Source: Varroa destructor (taxonomy: Eukaryota; Arthropoda; Arachnida; Mesostigmata; Varroidae). From it: a stretch of 64,000 nucleotides of DNA. Positions within the stretch are counted from its first letter, which is position 1. Each line of letters begins with the position of its first letter. The notes beneath the pieces were generated by a model, which worked only from the letters and a program-made list of their open reading frames with translations, did no database searches and was not told the DNA's origin. Position numbers and translations under genes: made by a program. The stretch covers positions 28,176,485 to 28,240,484 of the forward strand of contig NW_019211458.1 in NCBI RefSeq assembly GCF_002443255.2, read 5' to 3'. This document shows positions 62,313 through 64,000 of this stretch, one piece after another.

Positions 62313-62740
62313 ACCATAGACGAATAAAGATCATAAATTCTTATACCAGCATAATTACATTTGGTATTGCACATGTGCACGGGCGTTACCTTAAGCCCGT
62401 TTTCTAAAACAATATCAGTATTTTTTGTGTGCTCTGTGTCGATAAACGTTTACCAGAAATACGTTGTACCTTAACGATATATCACAATCACATACTGAAC
62501 GTATATTTCACATACGCGGGCTTAATTCAGAAAGCCTAAGTACACTAAATAAGGCTAGAAGCAACTCAACCATTCACGTGCGCACGCACTGCTCTTCAAA
62601 GTTTCTTCGATCCTTTTCACGTTCGACTTCGTACGAACAACCTTCAGTACTGGTAATACTCGCAGGTTCCAACTAAGAAACGCTGAGACGAACTGAGGAG
62701 CGTCGAAATGTCTTCGTTATGCCCCATTGCATCCACCTTT

Positions 62741-62866
62741 TCAGAACAGTAGATCTTGATCGTGTTCGTCTTCAAGCATATTGGGCACTTCGTCCACATT
62801 GAATCCCTGTGCTTTCAACAAGGCTAACTGCTTCTCGTGTCTTTCCTTGGCTGCTTTTTTTTTTTC
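62741..62866 (-). CDS. ATP6V1D: V-ATPase D terminal exon
   Basis: The acceptor is catgtttattag|. It encodes EKKKAAKERHEKQ, then a linker with FNVDEVPNMLEDEHDQ, and ends DLLF plus TGA. The family's usual end is DLLFE, so this copy stops one residue earlier. An 11-base A run encodes the Lys cluster and could mimic an indel in poor sequence data. Confidence 0.93.
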   Translation of the reverse strand, partial: EKKKAAKERHEKQLALLKAQGFNVDEVPNMLEDEHDQDLLF

Positions 62867-64000
62867 CTAATAAACATGGCCAAATTTACAACAATCAGGT
62901 TTAAAAGTCGTATTAGAAGGCTTGTTTAACTTCATAAAGACGGAAAGGATATTTTCAACTACTTACTAAATGACGCTTAGGGCAGGGACCAAGGATGACA
63001 AGTGAATCGCCTAACGGGTTGTAGTATGTTTTAGTTAACATCCTAGATTCGTAATTAACATGTTTATAGTCATACTCAGACATATTAAATTTATCATTGC
63101 CGGGTCTATTCAATAGAACTGGATTTAGACGATACCAATGAAAAACATTCTGTGTAAAGATTAATCCACATTCGGCAGCTCCGTAAAACCAAACTAAGAA
63201 TACGCTCCGAAGAAAATGCCGGAGTCTTTCTTACTTGAATTTTCTTCAGACGAAAGAACTCTTCCCTCTCCCGTTCATCCAGTTCTGAATTAATGTAAGC
63301 AATTGTTCGCTCGAACCTATCACGACACAAAACACAGAAAAGAATGAGATATATGCTTATTGGTTTGCATTGACCCATGGTCAAATAATCGATATTCGCA
63401 TTGTACATTAGTCAGCGATAAATATGCCGTATACGGAAGCAAGGATGTATTTCAAGGAAGAGATTCGTGTTATATAAAGTAGATCTTCCATCTCCGTTTA
63501 CCTCGGGATAATGACGTGCTCGATGGCATTCACTCTCCTGTTGGTAATTTTAATGGCTTCGTCAAGCACAATGAACGAGGTCTGCAGAGAAGCGAGATTA
63601 ACAAGCAGCTCAACCGCCTACATACGTACAGACGGGCAGACGGTAAAAGTATTGTTAACAAATATATCCAATAACCATTACGAACTCATTATAATACATC
63701 AATGGATGAATTATTATTTCTAAGAATTAGGCAAAAAAAATGCGTAGTTTTATATTAGGAACCACGTCATAATATATAGTGTCTAAATAGGCCATAGTAA
63801 TAATAAAGCAGTACACTACCTTAACGGTAGCACATTCGAACTATACCTCATTCAAATACAGAGTCCATATCGCTCATGCCATTTTTAAAAATTCAAGAAG
63901 ATCATAAGACTCATCGCAAATCTCTTTCCTTCCTTAACCCATTTTACCTTAGCATAGTACTGTTTCATAGAAGTCAGTTTCTGACCTCCACGTCCGAGTC
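62741..64000 (-). CDS. ATP6V1D: V-type proton ATPase subunit D, C-terminal half (gene runs off the right edge)
   Basis: Four minus-strand exons, 64000-63948, 63617-63502, 63316-63235 and 62866-62741, join in frame to about 125 residues and a TGA stop. The product matches the C-terminal half of V-ATPase subunit D (Drosophila Vha36-1, vertebrate ATP6V1D, usually near 245 residues). Landmarks are RGGQKLTSMKQYYAK, AVELLVNLASLQTSF, the hallmark RRVNAIEHVIIPR, ELDEREREEFFRLKKIQ and the end DLLF. The family role is the central rotor shaft of the V1 sector, coupling ATP hydrolysis to the membrane ring that pumps protons into vesicles. The N-terminal half lies beyond the window. Intron phases after the four exons are 0 (64000-63948), 2 (63617-63502) and 0 (63316-63235). 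I see no frameshift or internal stop, so the copy looks intact. It converges with the plus-strand membrane-protein gene. Confidence 0.95.
62867..63234 (-). other. ATP6V1D: Intron of the V-ATPase D gene
   Basis: A 368-base AT-rich intron bounded by GTAAGA and ttattag on the minus strand. I see nothing else in it. Confidence 0.85.
63235..63316 (-). CDS. ATP6V1D: V-ATPase D exon: ELDEREREEFFRLKKIQ helix
   Basis: The acceptor is tcgtgatag| and the donor ATTCAA|GTAAGA. One base completes the split Arg, then FERTIAYINS and ELDEREREEFFRLKKIQ follow. This is the C-terminal coiled-coil helix of the rotor. A longer open frame from 63,408 to 63,106 reads through both splice sites; only this middle part is coding. 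Confidence 0.95.
63502..63617 (-). CDS. ATP6V1D: V-ATPase D exon with the VNAIEHVIIPR hallmark
   Basis: On the minus strand the acceptor is cgtatgtag| and the donor CCGAG|GTAAAC. It encodes 38 full codons from AVELLVNLASLQTSFIVLDE to AIEHVIIP, plus two bases of the following Arg. This is the most conserved part of subunit D. Confidence 0.95.
63618..63947 (-). other. ATP6V1D: Intron of the V-ATPase D gene
   Basis: A 330-base intron bounded by GTAAAA and gtatgtag on the minus strand. I see nothing else in it. Confidence 0.85.
63948..64000 (-). CDS. ATP6V1D: V-ATPase D exon, cut by the window edge
   Basis: Reads, after two bases of a split codon, LGRGGQKLTSMKQYYAK, then the donor GCTAAG|GTAAAA. 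It matches the family's conserved GLARGGEQL...YAK region just before AVELL. Its acceptor is outside the window. Confidence 0.9.

Larger units (their letters stand above)
56344..62740. other. Convergent 3' UTR and intergenic region
   Basis: AT-rich, with several TA runs and a (GT)n stretch near 59,810. It lies between the ends of the plus-strand membrane-protein gene and the minus-strand V-ATPase D gene. No further exon or RNA gene recognised. Confidence 0.6.

Noticed and set aside
63106..63408. Continuous minus-strand ORF of 100 codons around a V-ATPase D exon
   Set aside because: Only 63235-63316 is coding. The rest is intron read through the acceptor tgatag and the donor GTAAGA.
1..64000. 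CRISPR arrays, prokaryotic operons, intact viral genome
   Set aside because: No regularly spaced repeats, no dense gene packing and no ribosome-binding sites. The sequence is eukaryotic with spliced genes.

Overview
The window is eukaryotic nuclear DNA. It has spliced genes with GT-AG introns, long introns, many short tandem repeats, decayed transposable elements and a 100-N scaffold gap. The one securely named gene encodes an animal-type V-ATPase subunit D. Together with the intron structure this suggests an invertebrate, most likely an arthropod. A mite or tick is only a guess from overall look; nothing in the window proves it.

Layout. Positions 1 to about 33,580 hold no gene I can recognise: only short chance-like ORFs, simple repeats and a few small inverted or direct repeats. 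They are intergenic DNA and perhaps 5' untranslated exons or a first intron of the next gene. From 33,662 to 56,343 on the plus strand lies a nine-exon gene that I assembled by eye from splice sites and reading frame. It encodes about 634 residues: a short Ser-rich N-terminus, a cysteine patch, two closely spaced membrane segments, then a roughly 520-residue low-complexity tail with a PPAY motif, ending in ETQI, a class I PDZ-ligand consensus. All introns after the membrane region are phase 0, so every tail exon can be skipped without changing frame. I do not recognise the family.

Intron 5 of this gene carries a dead Ty3/gypsy-type retroelement (about 43,060-46,560) with recognisable reverse transcriptase, RNase H and integrase remnants in shifted frames. 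Its RNase H region is split by an AT-rich block of about 550 bp (45,250-45,800). The start of that block matches the complement of mitochondrial large-subunit rRNA, so it is a probable NUMT nested in a retroelement nested in an intron. Intron 6 starts with the C-terminal relic of a mariner/Tc1-type transposase on the minus strand.

From 56,344 to 62,740 is AT-rich 3' UTR and intergenic DNA. At the right edge, on the minus strand, lie the last four exons of the V-ATPase subunit D gene (62,741 to beyond 64,000). The two genes therefore converge. Nothing in the sequence indicates a functional link between them.
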